From a virus, in IMG/VR virus record IMGVR_UViG_3300037670_000028, positions 1 to 42,498 of that record: a stretch of DNA of 42,498 bases; one strand, written 5' to 3'. Numbering within the stretch: position 1 is the stretch's first letter; each line of letters begins with the position of its first letter. Both the position numbers and the translations under genes were made by a program. Below, one piece after another: positions 20,537 to 28,801 of this stretch. The notes beneath the pieces are model-generated. The model was not told the DNA's origin. It worked only from the letters and a program-made list of their open reading frames with translations, and searched no databases.

Positions 20537-22032
20537 TGCCAGACACCAAGAAGCCCATTCAAACGGAATTATCCAAAGCTGACCACGGTCGAGCGCTTGC
20601 CAGTGCGCTTATCCAGGTGATGATTGACAACCCTGACAACGTACTGCGCACCAAAGGTCATGGTCAATTCAATGTCTATAAAGAGTTGTTGCGTGATGAT
20701 CAAGTGCGAAGTGCGTTTCAGCAACGCCGAACGGCTGTTGTGCAGGCTGAAATAGACATCGTTCCGGGCGGCCAGAGCGCAGCTGACACCGCTGCAGCTG
20801 AGTACATTAAAGCCGTTCTCGATGATGTTGGTTTTGACCAGGTCACCGACAAGATGCTTTTTGCGATGCACTACGGTTACAGCGTGGCGGAGCTTATGCC
20901 GGTGTTTCGTGATGGCCTGTGGTACCTCGATTCAATCCGGGTTCGCGACCGCGGCCGCTTTCGGTTTGGCGTCAACAACGAATTATTCCTACTCAAAAAG
21001 GGCGCTGAAAAGGTTCCCATGCCGCGTGAGAAGTTCTGGGTGTTTAGCGTTGGCCAAGAGCATGACGATAACCCATACGGCGAAGGCTTGGCCCATGCGC
21101 TGTACTGGCCTGTGTTCTTCAAGCGTAACTGCATCAAGTTCTGGCTGATATACCTTGAGAAGTTTGGCATGCCTACGGTGGCAACCAAGCTGTCACAAGC
21201 GGCCATCAAGGACCCAGAGCAAAAAGCCATGGCGCTTGATGTGCTCGATGCGATTCAGGCTGACAGCGGGGTGGTTATCCCAGAAGACTTCGTGGTTGAG
21301 CTTATCGAGGCAAGCCGTACCGGTACTGTCGATTACAAGTCGCTCGAAGATGCCATGAACCGCGCTATCTCGAAAATCATCTTAAGCCAGACCATGACCA
21401 CCGACGATGGTAGCAGCTACAGCCAAGCTAAGGTGCATGGCAGCGTGAAAGCGGACGTCATCAAGTCAGATGCCGACCTTATTTGCGACAGCTTCAACCG
21501 GCAGGTGGTTGATTACCTGGTTGCGCTTAACTTCGACGGGGCAAAACCACCACGCATTTGGCGTAAAACCGAGGAAAAAGAAGACCTCAACCAAGTCGCT
21601 GAGCGTGATAAAAAGATATTTGAAATGGGCTACGAGCCCACCGAAGAGTACATAAAAGAAACCTACGGTGATGGTTGGCGCAAGCGCGATATGAGCGCAT
21701 CTAATTTGCCGTTTGGTAATCAGGTGCCGCCGATGGGTATGGAATTCGCTGAGGTTTCGCCACTGACACAGAAGCGCGTGCAGCACCGCCGCGACATGCG
21801 TGACCTGGTTGATGCCGGCGAATATCTAGCACAAGACCCAGAGAGCGCAATTGGCGGCCTTGTGCGTAAAGTGCTTGAGTTCGCCCAAAGCGCCAGCAAC
21901 GAGAAAGAGTTTATCAAGCGCCTTGATGAGCTTGCTGAGCAGGACCCTGACAATAAGGTTCTTGAGCGCATTCGTAATGCCAACGTTATGGCCCGTATGC
22001 GAGGCTACCTGAAGAACGGCGGAGCTCAATAG
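20536..22032 (+). CDS. Portal protein, Mu gp29-like (DUF935)
   Basis: A 498-residue portal protein of the Mu gp29/DUF935 family. Typical segments are LRDDQVRSAFQQRRTAVVQA, the helical core MLFAMHYGYSVAELMPVFRD, FFKRNCIKFWLIYLEKFGMP, and SKIILSQTMTTDDGSSYSQA. It forms the ring at one capsid vertex through which DNA enters and to which the tail attaches. The ATG at 20536 overlaps the terminase stop. Position between terL and a gpF-like protein matches Mu-like head gene order. Confidence 0.93.
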   Translation: MPDTKKPIQTELSKADHGRALASALIQVMIDNPDNVLRTKGHGQFNVYKELLRDDQVRSAFQQRRTAVVQAEIDIVPGGQSAADTAAAEYIKAVLDDVGFDQVTDKMLFAMHYGYSVAELMPVFRDGLWYLDSIRVRDRGRFRFGVNNELFLLKKGAEKVPMPREKFWVFSVGQEHDDNPYGEGLAHALYWPVFFKRNCIKFWLIYLEKFGMPTVATKLSQAAIKDPEQKAMALDVLDAIQADSGVVIPEDFVVELIEASRTGTVDYKSLEDAMNRAISKIILSQTMTTDDGSSYSQAKVHGSVKADVIKSDADLICDSFNRQVVDYLVALNFDGAKPPRIWRKTEEKEDLNQVAERDKKIFEMGYEPTEEYIKETYGDGWRKRDMSASNLPFGNQVPPMGMEFAEVSPLTQKRVQHRRDMRDLVDAGEYLAQDPESAIGGLVRKVLEFAQSASNEKEFIKRLDELAEQDPDNKVLERIRNANVMARMRGYLKNGGAQ

Positions 22033-22034
22033 CG

Positions 22035-22751
22035 ATGAATATCCATCACATCGTGAATTACTACGAGGCGGCAGCCCAGTTCGAGATACCACCAGAGGAA
22101 GCGCTTGCGTTTTTCCTTGAAAAGGGTCTGTCTCGTTCGTTTCGATGGGATGACATGATTGGCCAAGAACATGATATTGCGTTCACCGTGGCCAAGCTCA
22201 TGAATCAGGACTTGCTTGATTTCGTTAAGCAGGAGCTCGACCGGGTGATCGCCAATGGTGACACCTTTGCGGATTTCGCTGAGCAAATTATGCCTGCCTT
22301 GCAGCGCCGTGGTTGGTGGGGCAAGCGTGACGTCATTGATCCACTCACTGGACAAGTTATCGAGGCTCGATTAGGTAGCGCAAGTCGACTTGAAACCATC
22401 TTCAGAACCAACCTGCAGAGCGCTTACGCCAAAGGGCAGTGGGAAAACATTCAGGACACCAAAGACACGTTCCCATACCTGATGTATGACGCCGTGGATG
22501 ACTCTCGGACACGAGCGCAGCATGCCGCGTGGGATGGCATTGTTTTACCTGCTGACCACCCATTCTGGCAAACCCACTATCCGCCAAATGATTACAACTG
22601 CCGCTGTGGCGTCATTCAGCTTTCTTGGGATGACATTGCCGAGTATGGCCTGCGCATATCTGACCAGCCAGACGTTAAATGGCTCATTCACGAGACTGCT
22701 GATGGCCGTCAAATAGCGCACCCTGAAGGCGTGGGGCCAACGTTTATTTGA
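22035..22751 (+). CDS. Head morphogenesis protein, Mu gpF-like
   Basis: A 238-residue minor head protein of the Mu F family. The C-terminal signature is clear: DDSRTRAQHAAWDGIVLPAD, then HPFWQTHYPPNDYNCRCGVI. The N-terminal part is helical. Mu gpF is a minor capsid component linked to the portal and injected or head-assembly functions. It starts two bases after the portal stop. A 76-base gap with one copy of the 16-bp repeat follows. Confidence 0.92.
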   Translation: MNIHHIVNYYEAAAQFEIPPEEALAFFLEKGLSRSFRWDDMIGQEHDIAFTVAKLMNQDLLDFVKQELDRVIANGDTFADFAEQIMPALQRRGWWGKRDVIDPLTGQVIEARLGSASRLETIFRTNLQSAYAKGQWENIQDTKDTFPYLMYDAVDDSRTRAQHAAWDGIVLPADHPFWQTHYPPNDYNCRCGVIQLSWDDIAEYGLRISDQPDVKWLIHETADGRQIAHPEGVGPTFI

Positions 22752-22756
22752 TGCTT

Positions 22757-22772
22757 GGAAAAAACACGGGTG
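22757..22772. repeat. Dispersed 16-bp repeat, copy 2
   Basis: GGAAAAAACACGGGTG starts five bases after the gpF-like stop, in the gap before the protease gene, and is followed by GTGG. Same orientation as the copies at 16479 and 31438. Confidence 0.85.
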
Positions 22773-22827
22773 GTGGAGCCAAAAACACATGCGCAAAATA
22801 GCGACAATCAAAGAGGACTGACGTGAT

Positions 22828-23988
22828 ATGAAACGTATCAACATATTCAAACCGGGTAAGCACACCGACTCGCATGGCCACACATTGGACTTCAGCGAGG
22901 ACAAGCTTTCAGCTGCAGCGTCAGCCTATGACCCACAGCTGCACGAAGCACCGATTGTTATCGGCCACCCAAAAGATAATCACCCTGCGTATGGCTGGGT
23001 GGCATCCATGGAGTTCAGCGAAGGCGCGCTCGATGCTATCCCTCACCAGTTAAATACTGACTTTGAAGAAATGGTCACAAGCGGCGCATTCAAGAAAGTC
23101 AGTGCAAGCTTCTATCTCCCAGACGCACCAAACAACCCGAAGCCAGGCACGCTGTATTTGCGTCATGTTGGCTTTTTAGGTGCGCAGCCGCCTGCTATCA
23201 AGGGTTTAAAAGCCGTTGAGTTCAGCGAGGCCGAAGAGGGCGTGATTGAGTTCGAGGAGCAATGGCAGCGCGGTTGGATGTTCAAGAGCGTTGGCGATGT
23301 ATTCAAGAACCTACGTGAATTCATCATCGATAAGTTCAGCAAGGACGAAGCTGACAAAGCCATTCCGAATTACGTTATCGATGATTTAAACAGGTCAGCG
23401 GAATCGCTCATGAAGGAGCCTGAAAAGGACTCTTCTAGCAGCACTCCGGTGACTGATTTTAGCGAAACCCGCGACAAACCAGAGCCGGAGACATTCGATA
23501 TGAACGAGCTAGAAAAAGCACAGGCACAAGTGGCAGCACTTGAAGCCGAAAAAACCAAGCTTGAAAGCGATAAAGCCGCCTTGCAAACCAAGGTGACTGA
23601 GTTTGAAGAGCAAGAAAACAAGCGCAAGCATGCCGCACTTGTGTCTCGCGTAGACGCGTTAGTGGCAAGCGGTAAGGTGAAGCCGGCTGACAAAGCCCGT
23701 GTTTTAGCCTTTGCTGAGCGCCTTGGTAACCAAACCGTTGATTTCGGTGAGGGTGAAGGTGAGAAAGACCTTGATGCACAAGATGCTTACTTGAAGCAAT
23801 TCGAGGACGGCAAGGTCGTTATCAACTTTGAAGAGCAGTCTGGCGATGATAATGAGCAAAAGCCAGAGCCTGTGACCGCAAAGTCTATTTCAGTGAAAGC
23901 AGTCGAATACCAAGAGGAGCAGCGTAAGGCTGGCCGCACGGTTTCGATTACTGAAGCTGTGAACCATGTAATCAAAGAAGCGGAGTAA
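22828..23988 (+). CDS. Prohead protease/scaffold, Mu gpI-like
   Basis: A 386-residue protein that combines a maturation protease and a scaffold. The protease part (about 1-150) has PIVIGHPKDNHPAYGWVASM with the candidate catalytic His and KVSASFYLPD with the candidate Ser, as in Mu gp32. After an acidic and Ser-rich linker comes a long coiled coil (ALEAEKTKLESDKAALQTKV) and a C-terminal region ending ITEAVNHVIKEAE, typical of scaffolds. It follows the gpF-like gene after a gap. It would shape the prohead and then digest the scaffold. Confidence 0.9.
   Translation: MKRINIFKPGKHTDSHGHTLDFSEDKLSAAASAYDPQLHEAPIVIGHPKDNHPAYGWVASMEFSEGALDAIPHQLNTDFEEMVTSGAFKKVSASFYLPDAPNNPKPGTLYLRHVGFLGAQPPAIKGLKAVEFSEAEEGVIEFEEQWQRGWMFKSVGDVFKNLREFIIDKFSKDEADKAIPNYVIDDLNRSAESLMKEPEKDSSSSTPVTDFSETRDKPEPETFDMNELEKAQAQVAALEAEKTKLESDKAALQTKVTEFEEQENKRKHAALVSRVDALVASGKVKPADKARVLAFAERLGNQTVDFGEGEGEKDLDAQDAYLKQFEDGKVVINFEEQSGDDNEQKPEPVTAKSISVKAVEYQEEQRKAGRTVSITEAVNHVIKEAE
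23500..23988 (+). CDS. Possible nested scaffold (in-frame internal start)
   Basis: An in-frame ATG begins MNELEKAQAQVAALEAEKTK and would give a 162-residue protein consisting of only the coiled-coil scaffold. It is preceded by CCGGAG about ten bases upstream. Phage Mu makes a separate scaffold (Z) from within I, and lambda makes Nu3 within C. The evidence here is only position, frame and a moderate ribosome-binding sequence. Confidence 0.5.
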   Translation: MNELEKAQAQVAALEAEKTKLESDKAALQTKVTEFEEQENKRKHAALVSRVDALVASGKVKPADKARVLAFAERLGNQTVDFGEGEGEKDLDAQDAYLKQFEDGKVVINFEEQSGDDNEQKPEPVTAKSISVKAVEYQEEQRKAGRTVSITEAVNHVIKEAE

Positions 23989-23993
23989 ACGCC

Positions 23994-24353
23994 ATGAAGA
24001 ACCCAGGTTTAATCAAAACGTTTATCGCCGCCACTGTCATCCCTCCGCATCGCGTTGTTGCCTTAGCAGCAGGTGATAACGAGGTTGCATTGGCGACCGA
24101 TGTAGCGGACCCATTGTTAGGTACATCTGCCGAGCCGCGCGTAGTCGCTGCAGGCGGTCGTATCGACGTAACTTTTAACGGCATTGAAGAGGTTGAAGCA
24201 GGCGCTGCAATCGCTAAAGGTGCCAAGTTGACGGTTGATGCCCAAGGTCGCGTTGTGACCTCTGCGGCTGGTACCGACAACCTTATTGGCCGCGCGCTAA
24301 CCGCTGCCAACGCCGCTGGTGACATCATCAGCATCGAAATCGACAAAGAGTAA
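23994..24353 (+). CDS. Capsid decoration protein (DUF2190-like)
   Basis: A 119-residue protein of the DUF2190 type, rich in short beta-strands and Ala/Gly (FIAATVIPPHRVVALAAGDN, GAAIAKGAKLTVDAQGRVV, NLIGRALTAANAAGDIISIE). These proteins commonly lie between the protease and major capsid genes and stabilise the head surface. The gene begins six bases after the protease stop. Confidence 0.85.
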   Translation: MKNPGLIKTFIAATVIPPHRVVALAAGDNEVALATDVADPLLGTSAEPRVVAAGGRIDVTFNGIEEVEAGAAIAKGAKLTVDAQGRVVTSAAGTDNLIGRALTAANAAGDIISIEIDKE

Positions 24354-24364
24354 GGGGTAGCATC

Positions 24365-25285
24365 ATGCCAGCACCATTCGTAGAACAACAGCGCCTGACG
24401 GCTATCGCCTTAGGCTTTAAGAACGCGCAATTCATTGCCGACCAGGTAATGCCGCGCACCCCAGTTGGCGCAGCGAACTTTAAGTGGACAGAGTTCGACG
24501 CCAAAGACACCTTCACCATTCCAAATAGCTTAGTTGGTCGCAAATCGCGTCCGAACGAAGTGGAATTTGGTGCCACTGAGCACACCAGCTCAGTCGTTGA
24601 CTTCGGTTTAGAAGACGCTATCCCGAATAGCGATATCGAAGAAGCGAAAAACAACCCAGCGATTGACCCTGAAGGTCGCGCAACCATGAAGCTTTCTGAG
24701 CTCATCTTGCTTGGCCGTGAAAAGCGCGTTGCTGACATGGTCATGAACGTGAACAACTACAACCACTCGGAAACCCTAGCGGGCACCGACAAGTGGAACG
24801 ATACAGGCTCGAACTTGATTGAGCAAATCAGTGATGCGTTAGACACGCCACTGGTGCGCCCAAACACGTTGGTGCTAGGCCGTGCTGAAGCTACGGCAAT
24901 GCGTCGCAACGCTAGCCTAGTGAAAGCCTTCAACGGCTCAACTGGCGACACCGGCATGGTGCCTTGGGAGTTCATTCGCGAAATGTTTGAACTGCAGAGC
25001 ATCATCGTTGGCGCGGGTCGCTACAACACCGCAAACAAAGGCCAAGACATGAGCATTGCACGCTTATGGTCTGGCGGTGCAGCGCTGCTGTATATCAACC
25101 CAGTGGCTGCACTTCGTGATGACGTCACCTTTGGCTTGACTGCAGAGCATGGCGAGCGTGTTGCGGCTACTCGTGAAGACGGTGACATTGGTCTTCGCGG
25201 CGGTATCCGTGTGCGCGTTGGTGAATCGGTGAAAGAAGTGTTGATCTCAAAAGAGGCCGGCTTCTTCTTCAATGCGGTGCTGTAA
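24365..25285 (+). CDS. Major capsid protein
   Basis: A 306-residue protein assigned as the major head subunit by position after the decoration protein and by content: MPAPFVEQQRLTAIALGFKN, ELILLGREKRVADMVMN, and a central A-domain-like part LDTPLVRPNTLVLGRAEATA. It ends DIGLRGGIRVRVGESVKEVL. No large propeptide is evident, consistent with a separate scaffold. Fold presumed HK97-like. Good codon bias and a strong gap before the next gene fit high expression. Confidence 0.88.
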   Translation: MPAPFVEQQRLTAIALGFKNAQFIADQVMPRTPVGAANFKWTEFDAKDTFTIPNSLVGRKSRPNEVEFGATEHTSSVVDFGLEDAIPNSDIEEAKNNPAIDPEGRATMKLSELILLGREKRVADMVMNVNNYNHSETLAGTDKWNDTGSNLIEQISDALDTPLVRPNTLVLGRAEATAMRRNASLVKAFNGSTGDTGMVPWEFIREMFELQSIIVGAGRYNTANKGQDMSIARLWSGGAALLYINPVAALRDDVTFGLTAEHGERVAATREDGDIGLRGGIRVRVGESVKEVLISKEAGFFFNAVL

Positions 25286-25325
25286 AGCGCCGCTTCGCCT
25301 CCGCTAATAGTATAGGAGAACACTC

Positions 25326-25619
25326 ATGCCAACAGTAAACGTAACCCTCGCATTTCAGGCTCGCGTCAATGGCAAGAAGCACAACGTGACTGGCAAGCCA
25401 ATCGAAGTCGATGCGGAAATTGCTGAGCAGCTCGCTAAAGCCAATGTTCTTGCGGTTGATTCGAAATCTGATGATGACGAAAACGAAGACCCAGCGCTTA
25501 GCAAGTTGAAGAAAGGTGAGCTTATTGCGATTGCGAAGCAATTGGGCGTTGAGGTGAGCGATGAGCACACCAAGGCTAACCTGATTGAGCTTATCGAGCA
25601 GGCACGCGAGCAGAAGTAA
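25326..25619 (+). CDS. Small structural or head-region protein with SAP/HeH-like C-terminus
   Basis: A 97-residue protein. The N-terminus (VNVTLAFQARVNGKKHNVTG) is beta-like; the C-terminus (LSKLKKGELIAIAKQLGVEV, then TKANLIELIEQ) has the helix-extended-helix pattern of SAP/Rho-N-like domains that bind nucleic acid or act as adaptors. It lies between the capsid gene and the head completion genes. Function unproven. Confidence 0.75.
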   Translation: MPTVNVTLAFQARVNGKKHNVTGKPIEVDAEIAEQLAKANVLAVDSKSDDDENEDPALSKLKKGELIAIAKQLGVEVSDEHTKANLIELIEQAREQK

Positions 25620-25628
25620 GAGGTAGCG

Positions 25629-26051
25629 ATGTACGCAGCTATTGAGGATTTAGAAACGCGCTTTGGGGTTGATGAGCTTGAGCATCTTGCGCCAACCGAT
25701 AACGCCAATGAATCGTATGACAGCGTTAAGCTAACCGCTGCCCTGGGCGAAGCGAGCGCTGAAATGGACACGTTCATTGCGGTGGCGTATGCACTGCCAT
25801 TGCCGTCAACCCCTGCGTTTCTGAAAACGGTATGCTGCGACATCGCCCGTTATCGCCTCTGGGATAACAGCGCCACCGAAGAGGTGCGCAATCGCTATGT
25901 CGATGCGGTTGCATGGCTTAAGCGTTTAGCCAAAGGTGAAGCCACCCTTGGCCTTTCTCGCGCAGAAGAGGGAAGCGCGCGCGTTAGCGTTGCTGTAAAG
26001 CGCACAGCGGACGACCGTAGCTTTACACGCGAATCACTAAAGGATTTCTAA
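25629..26051 (+). CDS. Head completion/connector protein, Mu gp36-like (DUF1320)
   Basis: A 140-residue protein of the DUF1320 family. It has MYAAIEDLETRFGVDELEHL at the start, a helical centre (AEMDTFIAVAYALPLPSTPA; FLKTVCCDIARYRLW) and DAVAWLKRLAKGEATLGL. In Mu-like phages such proteins act at the head-tail connector. It follows the capsid gene and precedes the virion morphogenesis gene, the expected order. Confidence 0.87.
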   Translation: MYAAIEDLETRFGVDELEHLAPTDNANESYDSVKLTAALGEASAEMDTFIAVAYALPLPSTPAFLKTVCCDIARYRLWDNSATEEVRNRYVDAVAWLKRLAKGEATLGLSRAEEGSARVSVAVKRTADDRSFTRESLKDF

Positions 26052-26052
26052 C

Positions 26053-26583
26053 ATGGTGATGACCGTAAGCCTCAACGAGCAAGAATTTGAACGCATTCGC
26101 CGTGCGCTCGATGAGGTTGGAAGTGATCGCCGAAAAGAGTTTTTTAAGCGTGTTGGCCAAGGCTTGCGCGCTGATTACCAGATGGGCTTTCTGCGCAGTA
26201 CTGCGCCCGATGGCACCAAATGGAAGCCGGTTCAACGGGGCGGCCAGCCCTTACGTGATACTCGACGCCTACAGGAGAGCATACGCGCACGGTTTTCTCA
26301 CCTAAGAGCCGAGGTAGGAACCAATGTTAAGTATGGCCCAGCGCATCAAGACGGCGTAAATAAGTCCGTCAAAATTCGCACCCATACGCGCGTTATCAAT
26401 AAGGCTTTTGGCCGCCCGTTGCGTTTTCCTGTGGCACAGACCGTAGGGGCGCATAACCGTAAGATGAATATCGAAAAGCGCGAGTTTCTTGGTATCTACG
26501 CACCACAGGAACGCAAGATAGTGCAGATATTCGACCGCTACATGAGCAGTATTGATGGAGTTGAGCGCAGTGGACTTGCTTGA
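26053..26583 (+). CDS. Virion morphogenesis protein, Mu gpG / P2 gpS-like
   Basis: A 176-residue protein of the phage virion morphogenesis family. It contains SDRRKEFFKRVGQGLRADYQ, STAPDGTKWKPVQRGG and the loop YGPAHQDGVNKSVKIRTHTR, then REFLGIYAPQERKIVQIFD. These proteins take part in head or tail completion. AAAGGA precedes the ATG. Confidence 0.88.
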   Translation: MVMTVSLNEQEFERIRRALDEVGSDRRKEFFKRVGQGLRADYQMGFLRSTAPDGTKWKPVQRGGQPLRDTRRLQESIRARFSHLRAEVGTNVKYGPAHQDGVNKSVKIRTHTRVINKAFGRPLRFPVAQTVGAHNRKMNIEKREFLGIYAPQERKIVQIFDRYMSSIDGVERSGLA

Positions 26584-27013
26584 TGTGGTTGAACAGCGCC
26601 TAGCGGCGATAGAGGTTGACGGCAATAAGCTGTTTCGCAATATCGAACAGGCGGTTGATGCGTCCACCATATTGGACAACACCCAAGTCAAAGCTGATGG
26701 CGCGTTCGTGGTTCCCATCGATGACGGCGGGCAATCGAACGAGCGCACCACGGGGCGTTACTCACAGCTCATACGCGAGCGCTTTGGTGTGCTGATTGCG
26801 TGCCGCAGCATCAACGACCCGCTTGGCTCGAACGTGAACCGCCGTTTGGCCACCATGAAAAAGCAGGTTCGTGCAGCTTTGGCAGGGTTCGAGCCTGGCG
26901 GCAGTTACGAATCCATTCAGTTTGAGCAGGGTAGTTTATTTGAATTCCGCAAAGGCGGTGTGCTTTGGATTGAAGAGTACAGCGTCGAGTACATCTACGA
27001 GGGTGAATCATGA
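26570..27013 (+). CDS. Tail terminator, Mu gp37-like
   Basis: A 147-residue protein likely capping the tail tube before head joining. It has MDLLDVVEQRLAAIEVDGNK at the start, then a beta-sheet core (GAFVVPIDDG; FGVLIACRSINDPLGSN) and FRKGGVLWIEEYSVEYIYEG at the end. The GTG at 26570 has GGAG nine bases upstream and overlaps the previous gene by 14 bases; ATG at 26555 is an alternative. Family call by pattern and position. Confidence 0.8.
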   Translation: MDLLDVVEQRLAAIEVDGNKLFRNIEQAVDASTILDNTQVKADGAFVVPIDDGGQSNERTTGRYSQLIRERFGVLIACRSINDPLGSNVNRRLATMKKQVRAALAGFEPGGSYESIQFEQGSLFEFRKGGVLWIEEYSVEYIYEGES

Positions 27014-27192
27014 TGATTATCACAGCAAGTGAAGCGTGCCGGCGCGCTGGTATTGACTTCAAAAAAGGTGAAAACAAGTTTAAGTCGGGTGAGCTCAGCG
27101 CTGCACAGCTTGCCCAAGTTGAAGCCGATACACGCCTGAGTGTTCAGGTTGTGAGCGAACAGAAGAAAGGTGGCCAAGATGCGTCGAACTAA
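27010..27192 (+). CDS. Small FluMu N-domain-type protein
   Basis: A 60-residue protein, MMIITASEACRRAGIDFKKG, then LSAAQLAQVEADTRLSVQVV. This matches the short N-terminal domain found in small Mu-like phage proteins (FluMu type) near the tail genes. Both ends overlap neighbours by ATGA and 14-base overlaps. Role unknown. Confidence 0.72.
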   Translation: MMIITASEACRRAGIDFKKGENKFKSGELSAAQLAQVEADTRLSVQVVSEQKKGGQDASN

Positions 27193-28099
27193 GAAAAAAC
27201 TACTATTGGCCGCTATCAATAGCGGTGCTGAAGCTTACGGCATTGATTTAATCGCTGCCAATGGCCCTGGTATCGCCATTCAAACCAACGGCCTTGAAAT
27301 CACCCCACTTGAGGGCGAAGAGCTTGAGCGTGAGCTTGATGATGGCAAGAATGGCAACAAGCAGATGATGATGGTCGGCATGCACGTCAAGATGACGGGC
27401 AATGTTGAGCTAACAGGCTCTGGTACCGCAACCACGCCTGTGCCATTCGCGCCAATCATGCAGGTGGCCGGCTTTAGCGCAACGCCTGACGTGGCGGAAG
27501 TGGCTTATACCCGCTTGACCGATAACAGCGAGCCTGATGGCACGTTCTATTTTCACCAAGACGGTGCGATCCACAAGCTCACTGGTGCGCGCGGCACGAT
27601 TGGCACATCACTCAAAGTGGGTGAGATTCCACGCATGAGCTTCGAGATTACCGGCCTTTACGGCGGTGTGGTTGAAGGCGCGATTCCTGCAGCTGACTTC
27701 AGTGCCTGGCAAACGCCTGAAAAGGTCGGTCATGACAAGACCACATTCAAGCTCGATGGTGTTGAGCACAAGATGTATGAGTTCGAGCACAACGAGAACA
27801 ACGAAGTGGCCTATGACGAGAATACCGTTGAAGAGCGCATCTATCTGACTGACTGGAAGCCTGATGGCCAAGTGGTGATTGAGGCGCCGGACGTGAGCGA
27901 GTTTGACCCGTTCCCAATCGCACGCGCTAACACGCTGCTGCCGATGGAAGTCATTCACGGTACCGCTGCCGGCAAAATCTTTGAGCTATCGACCGCCAAG
28001 ATTCAGCTAGGCAAGCCAACTTACACTGACCGCGAGGGTAAAGTGTGTTACACGCTGCCGTTCCGTGTCATTCAAGACGTGGCTATGGTCAGCAAATAA
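27179..28099 (+). CDS. Major tail tube protein
   Basis: A 306-residue protein assigned as the tube subunit of a long non-contractile tail. It has repeated beta-strand-like segments and a Gly/Thr-rich pattern (MMMVGMHVKMTGNVELTGSG; TIGTSLKVGEIPRMSFEITG). It directly precedes the tail chaperone pair and tape measure. There is no sheath gene, so the tail is flexible. The ATG at 27179 has AAGGTGG at good spacing; a GTG three codons earlier is possible. Confidence 0.85.
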   Translation: MRRTKKKLLLAAINSGAEAYGIDLIAANGPGIAIQTNGLEITPLEGEELERELDDGKNGNKQMMMVGMHVKMTGNVELTGSGTATTPVPFAPIMQVAGFSATPDVAEVAYTRLTDNSEPDGTFYFHQDGAIHKLTGARGTIGTSLKVGEIPRMSFEITGLYGGVVEGAIPAADFSAWQTPEKVGHDKTTFKLDGVEHKMYEFEHNENNEVAYDENTVEERIYLTDWKPDGQVVIEAPDVSEFDPFPIARANTLLPMEVIHGTAAGKIFELSTAKIQLGKPTYTDREGKVCYTLPFRVIQDVAMVSK

Positions 28100-28111
28100 G
28101 GAGCGGTACCG

Positions 28112-28435
28112 ATGGGATTCAAGTTACAAACAGGTCCAATGACCGCCGAGGCAACTGTTAAGGTGCACCACCCAGTGGACGGCGAAACATCGTTCAAAGC
28201 TCAGTTTTTGATACTCAAGCACAGCGAGTATCAGAAGCTGATTGAGAGCAAAAAGGACGATGTTGATGTCATTCAGAAGATTGTCACCGGCTGGTCTGAA
28301 GTGCAGAACGATGACGGCAACGAAGTGCCGTTCAGCAAAGATACGCTGCGCCAATTATGTGAATACGTGTTCGTGCGCACCGCAATTATGCGCGCTTACA
28401 CCGACCTGCATGTTGGGTTCACAGCAAAAAACTAG
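28112..28435 (+). CDS. Tail assembly chaperone, short form (lambda gpG-like)
   Basis: A 107-residue chaperone, with LILKHSEYQKLIESKKDDVD, WSEVQNDDGNEVPFSKDTLR and the helix VRTAIMRAYTDLHVGF. It coats the tape measure during tail assembly. Its last codons form the slippery heptamer A AAA AAC directly before TAG, so a fraction of ribosomes would continue in the -1 frame into the next reading frame, making a longer form, as with lambda G and GT. Confidence 0.85.
   Translation: MGFKLQTGPMTAEATVKVHHPVDGETSFKAQFLILKHSEYQKLIESKKDDVDVIQKIVTGWSEVQNDDGNEVPFSKDTLRQLCEYVFVRTAIMRAYTDLHVGFTAKN
28426..28432 (+). promoter_or_regulatory. Programmed -1 ribosomal frameshift site
   Basis: AAAAAAC read as A AAA AAC, the canonical X XXY YYZ form, immediately followed by the TAG stop of the short chaperone. 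After slipping, translation resumes CTA GAA GAG GCT GCC and enters the downstream frame that contains the DUF1799-like domain. Confidence 0.8.
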
Positions 28436-28800
28436 AAGAGGCTGCCCGGTATTGGGTGCACGGGCCAGCCGAAGATAGCCAAGAGCGCCAGCAACTGGCT
28501 GATGAGATGCGCATCTTTGGGGCGAGTGATGAGGATATCGCTGCAGCCCTAAAGGGGCGCAAAGACCTCAACGAGGATTTCTTCGTTCTTGATGAGAACT
28601 GGGAAGCCCTGAAATGGTTTCTCGAAGTCAGTGACCAATTCAATTACACCCAGGGCGTTTGTGTCGGGGCGAATTTAGTAGGCGTTAAGGCTGATGCTGA
28701 AATGAGTGGCCGCCAATACACGCCAGAGCAATACGACAAGCTGCGCAAACTCATGCGCTTTGCAGTTCGCGAGCTAAACGCTCGAATGGAGAGCAAATAA
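28432..28800 (+). CDS. Tail assembly chaperone frameshift extension (lambda T-like, DUF1799)
   Basis: The -1 frame after the slip adds 122 residues, giving a 229-residue fusion starting at 28112. The extension reads LEEAARYWVHGPAEDSQERQ, then IFGASDEDIAAAL and FFVLDENWEALKWFLEVSDQ. The last motif resembles the DUF1799 ending of T-type tail chaperones. The only separate start would be the GTG at 28456, which cuts off the LEEAARYW segment and lacks a good ribosome-binding site. The extension would bind tail tube protein while the G part holds the tape measure. Confidence 0.8.
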   Translation, partial: LEEAARYWVHGPAEDSQERQQLADEMRIFGASDEDIAAALKGRKDLNEDFFVLDENWEALKWFLEVSDQFNYTQGVCVGANLVGVKADAEMSGRQYTPEQYDKLRKLMRFAVRELNARMESK

Positions 28801-28801
28801 C

